From NCBI GenBank assembly GCA_003449195.1, contig DMID01000053.1:1-10330 (forward strand): 10,330 nt of DNA, read 5' to 3'. The position numbers and the translations under genes are program-made. This document shows, piece by piece, positions 1 through 6,371 of this stretch. Position 1 is the first letter of the stretch, and every line of letters starts with the position of its first letter. Below the pieces are notes generated by a model. It was given only the letters and a program-made list of their open reading frames with translations. It made no database searches and was not told the DNA's origin. The DNA comes from Lysobacteraceae bacterium (GTDB lineage Bacteria > Pseudomonadota > Gammaproteobacteria > Xanthomonadales > Xanthomonadaceae).

Positions 1-293
1 TGCTGGCGATGCTGCGCACCCATCGCGGCCGCACCGCGGCGATGCGCGCCATCGACCAGGTCATCGCCGGCGGCGATGCCGCCAGCGGCCAGCGGCCCAA
101 CATCGACTTCCTGCTGGCGGCGATCTGCCACGTCTACGGCTTGCCGGCCACGCCGGCACTGGTGCTGTTCGCCTCCGGCCGGCTCACCGGCTGGCTGGCG
201 CACGCGCTGGAACAGCAGGCACTGGGCAAACTGATCCGGCCACGCGCGCACTACGTCGGCGCGGTGCCGGAGGGCAGCACATCGCAGGGGTGA
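1..293 (+). CDS. Citrate synthase-family protein, C-terminal fragment
   Basis: This is the last ~96 codons of a gene that enters from the left edge; the reading frame is open from base 3 and ends at TGA 291-293. The tail looks like the small-domain end of citrate synthases: a PNIDF segment (bases 96-110) that aligns with the PNVDF motif, whose aspartate is a catalytic residue in the family (here GAC 105-107), then a VLFASGRLTGWLAHALEQ helix equivalent to the family's FAxxRxxGWxAHxxEQ, and a final LIRPRAHYVG matching the RPRxxYxG ending. Members condense an acyl-CoA (acetyl- or propionyl-CoA) with oxaloacetate. The short linker between the helix and RPRxxYxG resembles divergent family members, some with an N-terminal DNA-binding-like domain, more than the housekeeping GltA. 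Whether it is a citrate synthase, a 2-methylcitrate synthase or a diverged paralogue cannot be decided from this part. It converges on prpE. Confidence 0.82.
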   Translation, partial: LAMLRTHRGRTAAMRAIDQVIAGGDAASGQRPNIDFLLAAICHVYGLPATPALVLFASGRLTGWLAHALEQQALGKLIRPRAHYVGAVPEGSTSQG

Positions 294-662
294 TCCTCCG
301 TCCCGCGTCGCCATGCCGATTGCCATCAGGCATTCGCAGGCAACCGGGAGGCTCTGCATTGCGCCGTCGGCGCCCGATTACCTTCGCCGCCATTGACTGA
401 CGCCAAGCGGTTGGCACTCGCCGCCTCAGACGCCGGACGTTGCTCCCACCGGAATGGATACCTACCGGCGCCGTCGTCACGGTGAAAGCCGGCAGACGCC
501 GCTTACTCCCGCCACGTCCCGACCATTGGCGTCGATGTACAGGCCATGTTGCTTGCGGCGTTTTCATGCCCGGGCCGTTTGCATGCCGTGGCCGCACACG
601 GAAACGGCAAGGTGGTCGCCCTCCACGACCACCCTGCTACCGGCCTTGCCGGATGCCGTGCC
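294..662. other. Convergent intergenic region without a recognised gene
   Basis: This 369-bp gap lies between the 3' ends of the citrate synthase-family gene (plus) and prpE (minus). Short open frames cross it on both strands, but none gives a peptide I recognise and none has a convincing ribosome-binding site and start. The base composition is less regular than in the flanking genes, as expected of non-coding DNA. A small hairpin (5-bp arms 361-365 and 369-373) lies about 70 bases after the plus-strand gene. The end next to prpE, 597-660, holds a larger folded element listed separately. No T-rich intrinsic terminator is visible for the plus-strand gene. Confidence 0.6.
597..660 (-). terminator. 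Compound hairpin at the 3' end of prpE (possible terminator)
   Basis: Three nested stems start 2 bases after the prpE stop codon: an outer 5-bp stem (597-601 with 656-660), a 6-bp stem (605-610 with 646-651) and an inner 8-bp stem (611-618 with 626-633, 7-base loop). Only a TTT follows on the minus strand, so a classical intrinsic terminator is not certain. It may instead protect the mRNA 3' end or aid Rho-linked termination. Because genes converge here, it could act in both directions. Confidence 0.45.
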
Positions 663-2567
663 TCAGGCGCCGATGTCCGGCCCGCGTTCCAGCGCGCGGC
701 GCACTTCTTCCAGCGCGTTCGGGTCGTCCAGCGTGGACAGGTCGCCCGGGTCGTCGCCGCGCGCCAATGCCTGCAGCGAGCGCCGCAGCAGCTTGCCCGA
801 GCGGGTCTTGGGCAGCGCATTGACGATGTACACGCGCGCCGGCCGCGCCACCGCGCCGAGGCTCTGCTCGACGATCTTGCGCATGCCGTCGGCGGCGGCC
901 TTGCGCGCGGTCTGCTCGTCGATGGCCTGGCGCAGAGTGGCGAACACGATGGGCACCTGCCCCTTCAGCTCGTCGGCCACGCCGATGACCGCCGCCTCGG
1001 CCACCGCGTCATAGCCGGACACCGACTCCTCGATCTCGCGCGTGCCCAGGCGGTGGCCGGCGACGTTGATCACGTCATCGGTACGGCCGAGGATGAAGGT
1101 ATAGCCGTCCTCGTCGCGGATCGCCCAATCCAGCGAGCTGTACAGCAACTCCTTGAAATGGCTGAAGTAGCTCTGCAGGAAACGCGCATCGTCGTTCCAG
1201 ATGGTACTCATGCAGCCGGGCGGCAGCGGCGGCGTCATCACCAGCACGCCCTTCTGTCCGGGCGCGACCTCCTCGCCGGTGGCCTCATCGATCACCTTCA
1301 TCCGGTAGCCGAGGTTGGGAAAGCCCGGCGAGCCGAACTTCACCGGCTTCATGTCCACGCCCGGCAGCAGGGTCAGTGCCGGCCAGCCGGTTTCGGTCTG
1401 CCAGTAGTTGTCGATGACGTGCACGCCGGCCAGTGCGTCGTCGATCCAGTGCGCGGTGGGTTCGTCCAGCGGTTCGCCGGCCAGGAACAGGTACTTGAGG
1501 CTGGACAGGTCGTGGCGGCGGATGAAGTCCACGTCGGACTTCTTCAGCACGCGGATCGCGGTGGGCGAGGAGAACATCGTGCGCACGCCGTACTGCTCGC
1601 ACAGCGCCCACCAGATGCCCGGGTCCGGATGGGTCGGCAGGCCTTCGTACAGCAGCGAGGTGCAACCGCCGATCAGCGGGCCGTACACGTTGTAGGAGTG
1701 GCCCACCGCCCAGCCCACGTCGGAGGTGGAAAACATCACCTGCCCGGGCTGGCAGTCGAACACGGTGCGCATGGATTGCGCCATCGCCACCGCGTAACCG
1801 CCGACGTCGCGCTGCACGCCCTTGGGCTTGCCGGTGGTGCCGGAGGTGTAGAGCAGGTAGCTGGGCTCGTTGGATTCCAGCCATTCCACCGGCACCTGCG
1901 CATCGCCTACCTGCGCGCGCAGGGTGGCGTAATCCTCGTCGCGGCCGGCCACCTTCGGCTCGGCAGGGTCGAGCCCGCGCGAGACGATCAGCACCTTCGG
2001 CGGCGGCGTGACGGCCTGCGCGCAGGCGGCATCGACCAGCGGCTTGTACGGGATCACCTTGCCGCCACGCATGCCGGCGTCGGCGGCGATCAGCAGCTTG
2101 GGCTGCGCATCGTCGATGCGCACGGCCAGGTTGTGCGCGGCAAACCCGCCGAACACCACCGAGTGGATGGCGCCGATGCGCGCGCAGGCGAGCATGGCGA
2201 ACACCGCCTCGGCCATGTTCGGCATGTACACCACCACGCGGTCGCCGCGGCCGACGCCAAGCTGCTTGAGCACGGCGGCAAACGCGTTCACCTCGCGGTG
2301 CAGCTCGCGGTAGGTGATTTCGCGGGTGACGTCGGTTTCGGTGGAGATGGCCACCAGCGCAAGCTGGTCGGCACGCTCGCCCAGATGCCGGTCCACCGCG
2401 TTGTAGCAGAGGTTGGTCTGGCCACCGACGAACCACTTGCGAAACGGCGGATTGGAGTAGTCGAGGATCTTCTGCGGCGGCACGTGCCAGTGGATCAGTT
2501 TCGCCTGCTCGCCCCAGAATTCTTCCGGCTGCTCGATCGACTGCCGGTACAAGCTTGCGTAATCCAT
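663..2567 (-). CDS. prpE: Propionate--CoA ligase (propionyl-CoA synthetase, PrpE)
   Basis: An AMP-forming ligase that activates propionate with ATP and CoA to propionyl-CoA in the cytoplasm, feeding the methylcitrate or methylmalonyl route. The 634-residue product has the usual PrpE length. From the N-terminus: an ACAS_N region with ILDYSNPPFRKWFVGG and TNLCYNAVDRHL (about 34-62), the ATP loop YTSGTTGKPKGVQRDVGGYAVA (240-261; VQRDxGGYAVA is typical of PrpE), SDVGWAVGHSYNVYGPL (282-298), DNYWQTETGWP (386-396), the hinge/A8 region GRTDDVINVAGHRL (494-507), and PKTRSGKLLRR with Lys592 (586-596). Lys592 is the adenylation-step lysine that is acetylated in Salmonella PrpE, and the numbering coincides. 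I chose ATG 2567 over the longer open frame (to 2720) because GGGAGGGG lies 4 bases upstream and the family N-terminus begins here. No prpB/C/D homologue lies beside it, apart from the partial citrate synthase-family gene converging on it. Acetate as an alternative substrate cannot be excluded. Confidence 0.93.
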   Translation of the reverse strand: MDYASLYRQSIEQPEEFWGEQAKLIHWHVPPQKILDYSNPPFRKWFVGGQTNLCYNAVDRHLGERADQLALVAISTETDVTREITYRELHREVNAFAAVLKQLGVGRGDRVVVYMPNMAEAVFAMLACARIGAIHSVVFGGFAAHNLAVRIDDAQPKLLIAADAGMRGGKVIPYKPLVDAACAQAVTPPPKVLIVSRGLDPAEPKVAGRDEDYATLRAQVGDAQVPVEWLESNEPSYLLYTSGTTGKPKGVQRDVGGYAVAMAQSMRTVFDCQPGQVMFSTSDVGWAVGHSYNVYGPLIGGCTSLLYEGLPTHPDPGIWWALCEQYGVRTMFSSPTAIRVLKKSDVDFIRRHDLSSLKYLFLAGEPLDEPTAHWIDDALAGVHVIDNYWQTETGWPALTLLPGVDMKPVKFGSPGFPNLGYRMKVIDEATGEEVAPGQKGVLVMTPPLPPGCMSTIWNDDARFLQSYFSHFKELLYSSLDWAIRDEDGYTFILGRTDDVINVAGHRLGTREIEESVSGYDAVAEAAVIGVADELKGQVPIVFATLRQAIDEQTARKAAADGMRKIVEQSLGAVARPARVYIVNALPKTRSGKLLRRSLQALARGDDPGDLSTLDDPNALEEVRRALERGPDIGA

Positions 2568-2599
2568 GCGGCCCCTCCCAAGGCGTGGTGCATGGACCG

Positions 2600-2605
2600 A
2601 GCATA
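2600..2605 (-). promoter_or_regulatory. Candidate -10 element for prpE
   Basis: On the minus strand TATGCT (4 of 6 matches to TATAAT) sits about 33 bases ahead of the prpE start codon. No good -35 hexamer is found 16-19 bases further upstream. The inverted repeat at 2631-2660 covers the area just upstream, which would suit an activator- or repressor-controlled promoter. Low confidence. Confidence 0.25.
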
Positions 2606-2630
2606 GACGCGGCCCGCGCGGCCGATCCCC

Positions 2631-2660
2631 CGACCTTGGTCGAGGCCGCGACCAACGTCG
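2631..2660. promoter_or_regulatory. Operator-like inverted repeat upstream of prpE
   Basis: Two 12-base arms, CGACCTTGGTCG (2631-2642) and CGACCAACGTCG (2649-2660), are reverse complements at 11 of 12 positions and are separated by 6 bases. Each arm is itself a small dyad (GACC-TT-GGTC; CGAC-CAAC-GTCG). It ends 64 bases ahead of the prpE start codon and next to the candidate -10. This geometry fits a dimer or dimer-of-dimers regulator site; the regulator is unknown. Confidence 0.45.
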
Positions 2661-2682
2661 AAAGCCCCGCCCCGCACAAAAC

Positions 2683-2694
2683 TTCGCATGCGAA
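2683..2694. promoter_or_regulatory. 12-bp perfect palindrome upstream of prpE
   Basis: TTCGCATGCGAA reads the same on both strands and lies about 116 bases ahead of the prpE start codon, in the gap after the upstream ligase gene. It could be a second regulator site or simply chance in GC-rich DNA. No transcript signal is tied to it. Confidence 0.25.
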
Positions 2695-2725
2695 TCCACT
2701 GCGCCCCGGCAGCGCCGCAAACGCG

Positions 2726-2749
2726 GACGGCCGCCCGCAGGCGGCCGTC
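2726..2749 (-). terminator. Hairpin terminator after the acyl-CoA synthetase gene
   Basis: A perfect 10-bp stem (2726-2735 with 2740-2749) closes a 4-base loop 34 bases after the stop codon of the upstream ligase gene. On the minus strand it is followed by CGCGTTTGCGG, so the T-run is only three bases. A separate 16-bp perfect palindrome (2763-2778) stands between it and the stop codon. Together they plausibly end the ligase transcript before the prpE promoter region. Confidence 0.5.
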
Positions 2750-2783
2750 GCGATGCCCCTCAGCCGGCCCGGGCCGGCGCGGT

Positions 2784-4412
2784 TCAGCCCTCCTCGAGGT
2801 GCCTGGCCTGCTCGCGCAGCACGAACTTCTGCACCTTGCCGGTGGCCGTGCGCGGCAGCGGCCCGAACACCACGGTCTTCGGCACCTTGAAGCGCGCCAT
2901 GTGCTCGCGGCAGTAGCCGATGATCTCGTCCGGGCTGAGCCTGCGGTCCTCGCGGATCTCGACGAAGGCGCACGGCGTCTCGCCCCACTTGTCGTCCGGG
3001 CGCGCCACCACCGCCGCGCTGAGCACGTCCGGGTGGTGGCACAGCACGTCCTCGACCTCGATCGAGGAGATGTTCTCGCCGCCGGAGATGATCACGTCCT
3101 TGGAGCGGTCGCGGATCTTCACGTAGCCGTCCGGGTACACCACGGCCAGGTCGCCGGTGTGGAACCAGCCGCCCTCGAACGCCTGCTCGGTGGCCTTGGG
3201 GTTCTTCAGGTAGCCCTTCATGGTGATGTTGCCGCGGAACATGATCTCGCCGATGGCCTCGCCGTCGTGCGCCACCGGCGCCATCGTGATCGGGTCGCGC
3301 ACCTGCATGTCCTCCTGCAGCAGGCAGGCCACGCCCTGGCGGCTGTTGAGTTCGGCCAGTTCCTCGATCGGCCGCCCGGTCCAGGCCTGCTGCTGCACGC
3401 ACAGCGCCGCCGGCCCGTACACCTCGGTCAGGCCGTAGACGTGGGTGATCTGGAACCCCATGCGCTCCATGCCCTCGATCACCGCCGCCGGCGGCGCGGC
3501 GCCGGCCACCTGCGCCTTGACGCCGACGATGCCTTCCTTCCACGCTTGCGGCGCGGCCACCAGCGTGCTGTGGATGATCGGCGCACCGCAGAAATGGGTG
3601 ACGCCGTGCGCCCGCATCAGTTCGAACACCAGCCTGGCGTCGAACTTGCGCAGGCACACGTTGACGCCGGCGGTGGCCGCCACGGTCCACGGGAAGCACC
3701 AGCCGTTGCAATGGAACATCGGCAACGTCCACAGATAGACCGGGTGCGGCGGCATCGACCAGTCGATGACGTTGGCCACCGCGTTGAGATAGCCGCCGCG
3801 ATGGTGGTAGACCACGCCCTTCGGGTCGCCGGTGGTGCCGGAGGTGTAGTTCAGCGACACCGCATCCCACTCGTCGGCCGGCAGCGACCACGCGAATTGC
3901 GGGTCGCCGGTTTCGAGCAAGGCCTCGTATTCGATCTGGCCGATCAGCTCGCCGCCTTCGGCCAGCACGTCGTCCACGTCGACCACCAGCAGCGGGCGCT
4001 TGACCAGCGCCAGCGCCTTGGCGATCACCGGCGAGAACTCGCGGTCGGTGAACAGCACCTTGGCCTCGCCGTGTTCGAGCATGAAGGCCAGCGTCTCGGC
4101 GTCCAACCGCGTGTTCAGCGCATTGAGCACCGCGCCGATCATCGCCGGGCCGAAGTGCAACTCCACCATCGCCGGCACGTTGGGCAGCATGGCGGCCACC
4201 GTGTCGCCGCGGCCGATGCCGCGCGCCTGCAGCGCCGAGGCCAGCCGGCGGCACCGCGCGTGCACTTCGCTCCAGTTGCGGCGCACCTCGCCATGGACGA
4301 TGGCCAGGCGCTGCGGGTGCACCTCGGCAGCCTTGCGCAGGAAGGACAGCGGGGAAAGCGGCGTGTAGTTGGCCGGATTCCGGTCCAGGCCAAGCTCGTA
4401 CGGATTGGACAT
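2784..4412 (-). CDS. AMP-forming acyl-CoA synthetase (medium-chain/DmdB-like class)
   Basis: A 542-residue adenylate-forming ligase that would convert a carboxylic acid to its CoA thioester with ATP, in the cytoplasm. Visible motifs: ATP loop YTSGTTGDPKGVVYHHRGGYLNA (189-211), PMFHCNGWCFPW (231-242), acyl-site region FCGAPIIHSTLV (274-285), YGLTE (326-330), GWFHTGDL (415-422), RDRSKDVIISGGENISS (434-450) and PRTATGKVQKF with the C-terminal catalytic lysine at 526. The HHRGGYLN and FHCNGW signatures match the group that includes bacterial methylmercaptopropionate-CoA ligase (DmdB) and plant peroxisomal AAE short/medium-chain and benzoate ligases, not long-chain FadD. The exact substrate cannot be read from sequence. 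The ATG at 4412 agrees with the family N-terminus (NPYELGLDRNPANYTPLSPLSFL); only a weak GGTGGTG lies upstream. It precedes prpE on the same strand, but 216 bp and hairpins separate them. FadD-like or branched-acid activity remains possible. Confidence 0.88.
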   Translation of the reverse strand: MSNPYELGLDRNPANYTPLSPLSFLRKAAEVHPQRLAIVHGEVRRNWSEVHARCRRLASALQARGIGRGDTVAAMLPNVPAMVELHFGPAMIGAVLNALNTRLDAETLAFMLEHGEAKVLFTDREFSPVIAKALALVKRPLLVVDVDDVLAEGGELIGQIEYEALLETGDPQFAWSLPADEWDAVSLNYTSGTTGDPKGVVYHHRGGYLNAVANVIDWSMPPHPVYLWTLPMFHCNGWCFPWTVAATAGVNVCLRKFDARLVFELMRAHGVTHFCGAPIIHSTLVAAPQAWKEGIVGVKAQVAGAAPPAAVIEGMERMGFQITHVYGLTEVYGPAALCVQQQAWTGRPIEELAELNSRQGVACLLQEDMQVRDPITMAPVAHDGEAIGEIMFRGNITMKGYLKNPKATEQAFEGGWFHTGDLAVVYPDGYVKIRDRSKDVIISGGENISSIEVEDVLCHHPDVLSAAVVARPDDKWGETPCAFVEIREDRRLSPDEIIGYCREHMARFKVPKTVVFGPLPRTATGKVQKFVLREQARHLEEG

Positions 4413-4555
4413 GCAGCACCACCGGTGGGGGATACGGATGGCAACAGACTAGCCAGTCGGCTGCATGGCTACCTTCAAACTTTGGTCATACGCGCGTCCC
4501 GCGCCCGGGAAAACCCGCGCGTTTCCAGGCGCATGCGCGCACCGCGGGACACGGG

Positions 4556-4591
4556 GACGGCGCCCGGCGGAAAGACGTCGCCCGGCGGAAA
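4556..4591. repeat. 18-bp tandem duplication, two copies
   Basis: GACGGCGCCCGGCGGAAA (4556-4573) is followed directly by GACGTCGCCCGGCGGAAA (4574-4591); the two 18-mers differ at one base (G/T). The unit lies between the mdh terminator and the start region of the acyl-CoA synthetase gene, in non-coding DNA. It may be a replication-slippage product or a pair of protein-binding sites. On the minus strand it comes just after the terminator's T-rich stretch. Confidence 0.8.
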
Positions 4592-4596
4592 AAGGA

Positions 4597-4619
4597 AAAG
4601 CCGGGCAAGGCCCGGCTTT
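4597..4619 (-). terminator. Intrinsic terminator of mdh
   Basis: A perfect 10-bp stem (4597-4606 with 4610-4619, 3-base loop) reads on the minus strand as AAAGCCGGGC-CTT-GCCCGGCTTT and runs into TCCTTTTTCC, a good U-rich tail. A second hairpin (9-bp arms 4625-4633 and 4639-4647) stands between it and the mdh stop codon. The arrangement is a strong tandem terminator that isolates mdh from the downstream acyl-CoA synthetase gene. Confidence 0.85.
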
Positions 4620-4624
4620 CCGCG

Positions 4625-4647
4625 GCGTCCGGCACAAGGCCGGACGC
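4625..4647 (-). other. Second hairpin 3' of mdh
   Basis: A perfect 9-bp stem (4625-4633 with 4639-4647) with a 5-base loop begins 17 bases after the mdh stop codon and immediately precedes the U-tailed terminator. Lacking its own T-run, it probably backs up the terminator or stabilises the mRNA 3' end. Confidence 0.55.
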
Positions 4648-4664
4648 GGATGACGCATGGACGA

Positions 4665-5651
4665 TTACTTGAGCAGGTCGGCCACGCCGGCACGCTCTTC
4701 TTCCAGCTCGGCCAAGGTGATGTCGATGTACTTCCTGGAGAAGTCGTCGATCGGCAGATCCTTGATGATGGTGTACTTGCCGTTCTCGGTGGTCACCGGG
4801 AAACCGAACACCACGCCTTCCGGGATGCCGTAGGAGCCGTCGGACGGCACGCCCATCGTGACCCACTTGCCGTTCGTGCCCAGCACCCAGTCGTGGATGT
4901 GGTCGATGGCGGCATTGGCGGCCGACGCGGCCGAAGACAGGCCGCGCGCGGCGATGATGGCCGCGCCACGCTTGCCGACGGTCGGGATGAAGGTACCGGC
5001 ATTCCATTCCTGGTCGTTGATCAGCTCGGCCACCGAGGCGCCGCCGGTGGTGGCGAAGCGGTAGTCCGGGTACATCGTCGGGCTGTGGTTGCCCCACACG
5101 GTGAACTTCTCGAAGCTGTCCACGGTCTTGCCGAGCTTGGCCGACAGCTGGCTCAGCGCGCGGTTGTGGTCCAGGCGCAGCATGGCGGTGAAGTTGGCCG
5201 GGTTCAGGTCCGGGGCCGACTTCATGGCGATGTAGGCGTTGGTGTTGGCCGGGTTGCCGACCACCAGCACCTTGACGTCGCGGCTGGCGACGGCATTGAG
5301 CGCCTTGCCCTGCACGGTGAAGATCTTGGCGTTTTCCAGCAGCAGGTCCTTGCGCTCCATGCCCGGGCCGCGCGGACGGGCACCGACTAGCAGGGCCACG
5401 TCGACATCCTTGAAGGCCACCATCGGGTCGGCGGTGGTGACCACGCCGGCCAGCAGCGGGAAGGCGCAGTCCTCGAGCTCCATCACCACGCCCTTGAGCG
5501 CGGCCTGGGCCTTTTCGTTGTCGATTTCGAGCAGCTGCAGGATGACCGGCTGGTCCTTGCCCAGCATTTCGCCGGATGCGATGCGGAACAGCAGGGCGTA
5601 ACCGATGTTGCCGGCGGCGCCGGTGACTGCGACACGTACGGGGGTCTTCAT
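4665..5651 (-). CDS. mdh: Malate dehydrogenase (NAD-dependent, type 2)
   Basis: Reversibly oxidises malate to oxaloacetate with NAD in the TCA cycle; cytoplasmic. The 328-residue product has the standard length of this family. It shows the Rossmann loop GAAGNIGYAL (11-20), the acidic end of strand beta-2 LLEID (40-44) expected for NAD, the mobile-loop arginines in ARPRGPGMERKDL (91-103), the asparagine motif VVGNPANTNA (130-139), LDHNRALSQL (160-169) with catalytic Asp161 and substrate Arg164, and the WGNHSPTMYPD segment (186-196) with catalytic His189. This pattern is the MDH2 type found in Xanthomonas and many other bacteria, distinct from E. coli Mdh. I chose ATG 5651 over the longer open frame (to 5798) because AGAGGA lies 6 bases upstream and MKTPVRVAVTGAAGNIG is the family N-terminus. 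It follows ppi by 85 bp on the same strand and may share its transcript; a strong terminator follows. Confidence 0.97.
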   Translation of the reverse strand: MKTPVRVAVTGAAGNIGYALLFRIASGEMLGKDQPVILQLLEIDNEKAQAALKGVVMELEDCAFPLLAGVVTTADPMVAFKDVDVALLVGARPRGPGMERKDLLLENAKIFTVQGKALNAVASRDVKVLVVGNPANTNAYIAMKSAPDLNPANFTAMLRLDHNRALSQLSAKLGKTVDSFEKFTVWGNHSPTMYPDYRFATTGGASVAELINDQEWNAGTFIPTVGKRGAAIIAARGLSSAASAANAAIDHIHDWVLGTNGKWVTMGVPSDGSYGIPEGVVFGFPVTTENGKYTIIKDLPIDDFSRKYIDITLAELEEERAGVADLLK

Positions 5652-5691
5652 GGGGAATCCTCTGCGAATGTGAGGGTTGGTTGAATCGTCG

Positions 5692-5720
5692 CGGGCGGCC
5701 GCGACGAGGCGGCCGTCCCG
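5692..5720 (-). other. Stable hairpin between ppi and mdh
   Basis: An 11-bp GC stem with one bulged base (5692-5702 with 5709-5720) and a 6-base loop fills much of the 85-bp gap. No T-run follows on the minus strand, so it does not look like a full terminator. It could attenuate read-through from ppi into mdh, mark an RNA processing site, or stabilise the ppi 3' end. Confidence 0.5.
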
Positions 5721-5736
5721 GCGGGGAATCTGCGGA

Positions 5737-6231
5737 TCAGGCGGCGAGGATCTTGTTCCACTCGGCCACGCGGTCGGCCTTGGCGGCCAGCACGGCATCG
5801 GCGTCGCCCTCGATCGTCACCTTGGTGATGACATCGCCCTGCTTGATCGCATCGACCACGTCCTGGCCTTCCAGCACCGTGCCGAACACGGTGTGGCGGC
5901 CGTCCAGCCAGTCGGTCTTGATGTGGGTGATGAAGAACTGGCTGCCGTTGGTGTTGGGGCCGGCATTGGCCATCGACAGCGAGCCGCGCTCGTGGGCCAC
6001 GCCGTTGCTGGTTTCGTCCTCGAAACGGTAGCCCGGGCCGCCCGTGCCGGTGCCCTTGGGGCAGCCGCCCTGGATCATGAAATCGGCAATGACGCGGTGG
6101 AAGGTCAGCCCGTCGTAGAAGCCGCGCTTGGCCAGATTGACGAAATTGGCGACCGTCAGCGGGGCCTTGTCGGCAAACAGCTCGACCTTGATCGGGCCGC
6201 GGGCGGTGTCGAAAGTGGCAGTCAGGGACAT
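5737..6231 (-). CDS. ppiB: Peptidyl-prolyl cis-trans isomerase, cyclophilin type (PpiB-like)
   Basis: A 164-residue cyclophilin that speeds cis-trans isomerisation of prolyl bonds during protein folding. No signal peptide is present, so it should be cytoplasmic. Family landmarks: FADKAPLTVANFVNLAKRGFYDG (19-41), FHRVIADFMIQGG (44-56) with the catalytic arginine at 46, MANAGPNTNGSQFFIT (87-102), and DWLDGRHTVFG (107-117), where Trp108 and His113 occupy the positions of human CypA Trp121 and His126. The tryptophan is notable because E. coli cyclophilins have phenylalanine there and bind cyclosporin poorly. ATG 6231 was preferred over an upstream in-frame ATG (6297) because AAGGA lies 4 bases before it and MSLTATFDTARGPIKVELF is where homology starts. 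It is divergent from typA and upstream of mdh on the same strand. Confidence 0.95.
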   Translation of the reverse strand: MSLTATFDTARGPIKVELFADKAPLTVANFVNLAKRGFYDGLTFHRVIADFMIQGGCPKGTGTGGPGYRFEDETSNGVAHERGSLSMANAGPNTNGSQFFITHIKTDWLDGRHTVFGTVLEGQDVVDAIKQGDVITKVTIEGDADAVLAAKADRVAEWNKILAA

Positions 6232-6270
6232 GGGTTCCTTGGCGCGTTTGGCGTTGTTTCGAGGCCGCAC

Positions 6271-6276
6271 AGGATA
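6271..6276 (-). promoter_or_regulatory. Candidate -10 element for ppiB
   Basis: On the minus strand GTGTATCCT contains TATCCT (4 of 6 matches to TATAAT), about 40 bases ahead of the ppiB start codon. No recognisable TTGACA-like box lies at the right distance; the region upstream is almost pure G/C. Offered as the best candidate only. Confidence 0.3.
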
Positions 6277-6345
6277 CACCCCCGCCCCGCGCGCCACCCG
6301 GGTCCGATGGTCTCGGGAAAGGCCCCGGGGAGGCGTTCATCCCGC

Positions 6346-6371
6346 GGCCAGCCGCCGTTTTCCGGCTGGCC
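6346..6371. promoter_or_regulatory. Inverted repeat overlapping the typA promoter
   Basis: Perfect 9-bp arms GGCCAGCCG (6346-6354) and CGGCTGGCC (6363-6371) are separated by 8 bases (CCGTTTTC). The repeat covers the -35 region expected for typA, so a protein bound here could block or recruit RNA polymerase. As DNA or RNA it could also fold into a hairpin. The divergent ppiB gene begins about 115 bp away, so both genes could be affected. Confidence 0.4.

Noticed and set aside
454..1014. Possible small gene in the gap before prpE on the plus strand
   Set aside because: No ribosome-binding site, no recognisable homology, and most of the frame is antisense to the conserved C-terminus of PrpE.
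546..2606. Open frame of 686 codons antisense to prpE on the plus strand
   Set aside because: Its composition (rich in His, Arg, Val, Gln, Ala) and lack of any family motif are what an antisense frame of a GC-rich gene gives; prpE on the other strand is fully motif-supported.
2763..2778. 16-bp perfect palindrome just after the acyl-CoA synthetase stop, considered as a mobile-element end or origin motif
   Set aside because: It consists only of G and C, has no partner copy, target duplication or transposase nearby, and is best seen as part of the 3' hairpin set.
1285..4422. Open frame of 1045 codons on the minus strand in another frame over prpE and the acyl-CoA synthetase
   Set aside because: It is a frame-shifted reading of two real genes, dominated by Arg/Ala/Gly, with fragments resembling out-of-frame translations only.
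4501..4520. Hairpin CGGG-AAAA-CCCG as a terminator or attenuator of the acyl-CoA synthetase leader
   Set aside because: The clean stem is only 4 bp, extension needs a 2-base bulge, and there is no T-run on the minus strand.
2688..5390. Open frame of 900 codons on the plus strand across the acyl-CoA synthetase and mdh genes
   Set aside because: It crosses a strong minus-strand terminator and two well-supported genes and shows no recognisable domain; stop codons are rare in such frames at this GC content.
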